Below, piece by piece: positions 5,577-5,983 of a DNA stretch of 5,983 nt. Source of the DNA: Lachnospiraceae bacterium (lineage in GTDB: Bacteria > Bacillota > Clostridia > Lachnospirales > Lachnospiraceae); contig VSNM01000159.1 in assembly GCA_009774245.1 (NCBI GenBank), positions 1-5,983 of the forward strand, read 5' to 3'. Position 1 is the first letter of the stretch. The number at the start of each line of letters is the position of its first letter. A model generated the notes under the pieces. The model saw only the letters and a list, made by a program, of their open reading frames with translations. It was not told the origin of the DNA and searched no databases. Made by a program: the position numbers and the translations under genes.

Positions 5577-5631
5577 TAAATCAAAAAGACCGCCTGCTCC
5601 ACACCATAAGGATATAGAAAACAAGCGGTCT
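5577..5631 (-). terminator. Intrinsic terminator upstream of parB
   Basis: On the minus strand AGACCGCTTG (5631-5622) pairs with CAGGCGGTCT (5596-5587), nine of ten positions, around a 25-nt loop. TTTTTGATTT follows, giving a U-rich tail. It would stop transcripts arriving from the right edge before parB, or act as an attenuator in the parB leader. The unusually long loop could allow alternative pairing or protein binding. Confidence 0.6.
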
Positions 5632-5633
5632 AA

Positions 5634-5654
5634 ATGCGAACCAAACATTCGCAT
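5634..5654. repeat. Inverted repeat ATGCGAA/TTCGCAT in the parB leader
   Basis: A perfect 7-bp inverted repeat (5634-5640 and 5648-5654) with a 7-base loop lies two bases from the terminator stem. Two adjacent hairpins of this type suggest a structured leader RNA. A protein operator, such as a ParB site, is also possible. Confidence 0.5.
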
Positions 5655-5723
5655 GACTTACCTATTATTCAGTTGTTGATAAAATTTTTCTGTAATGATT
5701 GAGTTTGTGAACTATACATTTTT

Positions 5724-5758
5724 GTGTCCACTCATACGAGTTCCATAACTACGGACAC
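5724..5758. repeat. Inverted repeat GTGTCC/GGACAC, possible insertion-sequence end
   Basis: GTGTCC (5724-5729) pairs with GGACAC (5753-5758), and ACTC-ATAC-GAGT (5730-5741) forms a smaller hairpin within it. The block lies about 105 bases beyond the stop of the transposase remnant. TGTCCACT at 5725-5732 recurs inverted at 11-18 in this window. Together these suggest the terminal inverted repeat of an insertion sequence, which I cannot assign to a named family. Confidence 0.35.
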
Positions 5759-5817
5759 TTTAATCTCGTGAGAAATCTCTTTTTTCTTTCCAATTTCAGG
5801 TGTTCGGTTAAACTTAA

Positions 5818-5876
5818 AAATCCTCGCAAAGTGCGTAAATTCAAGGATTTCTACAAGCGAATCTACGGATTCGCTT
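5818..5876. repeat. Two hairpins at the 3' end of the transposase remnant
   Basis: AAGCGAATC (5855-5863) and GATTCGCTT (5868-5876) form a perfect 9-bp stem closed by TACG, a C(UACG)G-type stable tetraloop on the plus strand. It overlaps the remnant's stop codon. Further left, AAATCCT (5818-5824) pairs with AGGATTT (5844-5850), with an inner CGCA/TGCG stem (5825-5828, 5832-5835). On the minus strand that second hairpin is followed by a short T run, so it may be the terminator of the original transposase gene. Confidence 0.45.
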
Positions 5877-5983
5877 TGTCCTCCCTTTGTAGACAACATG
5901 CGACTTCCACATGTATCTCCGCCGTGAACTGGTCCACCTTCTGGTGGAATTTTTCTATCCTGCCCTTCGACTGGCACGCACCA
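5863..5983 (-). pseudogene. C-terminal fragment of a DDE-type transposase
   Basis: One minus-strand frame reads GACQSKGRIEKFHQKVDQFT then AEIHVEVACCLQREDKANP and a TAG stop at 5863-5865. The segment SKGRIEKFHQKVDQF resembles the catalytic third-acidic-residue region of DDE integrase-core transposases (K-G-x-I-E-x-F pattern, with E the catalytic glutamate). The gene continues off the right edge, so the N-terminus is not seen. After AEIHVEV the sequence departs from the expected family tail and stops early, which points to decay. The competing 81-codon frame from 5977 to 5732 has no recognisable domain, and I treat it as non-coding. Confidence 0.4.

Noticed and set aside
5732..5977. Minus-strand 81-codon frame at the right edge
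   Set aside because: No domain, Pro/Gly/Lys-rich; a different frame in the same bases carries the transposase-like motif.
1..5983. CRISPR array, tRNA or rRNA gene
   Set aside because: No regularly spaced repeats and no tRNA cloverleaf or rRNA sequence recognised on either strand.

Overview
This window looks like the maintenance and mobilization region of a mobile element, either a plasmid or an integrative mobilizable/conjugative element. The host is probably a Clostridia-type Firmicute, most likely Lachnospiraceae. The evidence is moderately low GC, strong AGGAGG-type Shine-Dalgarno sites, the protein families present (TnpV family, MobC plus a MobP-like relaxase, actin-like ParM), and intrinsic hairpin/U-tract terminators. 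The host assignment is inference from family recognition, not from a database search. No replication initiator, integrase or resistance gene is visible.

All convincing genes lie on the minus strand, so transcription runs from right to left. From the right edge: a degraded 3' fragment of a DDE-type transposase with possible IS-end sequence (about 5725-5983); a leader with two hairpins, one a terminator, then a promoter candidate (5544-5654); parB (4563-5516); a TnpV-family gene interrupted by an in-frame amber codon (4133-4534); a nested inverted repeat (4071-4124); parM (3097-4038); parR (2623-3081). A bidirectional terminator (2510-2552) closes this block. Then comes a 575-base gene-free region (2048-2622), followed by mobC (1694-2047) and the relaxase (275-1660). 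Bases 1-274 hold no gene I can support.

The genes form two modules. ParB, ParM and ParR are stability proteins: ParM would be a filament-forming ATPase and ParR its DNA-binding adaptor. ParB belongs to a different partition family and has no ParA partner here. MobC and the relaxase form a relaxosome; the region just upstream of mobC is the natural place for oriT.

The strongest unexplained signal is in that gene-free region. Bases 2331-2476 can fold into four helices that meet at one junction with almost no unpaired linker bases. On the plus strand a promoter candidate lies upstream and an intrinsic terminator downstream, so this could be a roughly 300-nt structured RNA divergent from mobC. 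It could instead be a structured oriT or single-strand origin. Three direct TGGCTACA boxes and one inverted, partial copy surround both promoter candidates. Other points of note are the single-codon amber break in tnpV, the in-frame amber junction between parM and parR, and outward-facing TGTCCACT boxes at both window ends.
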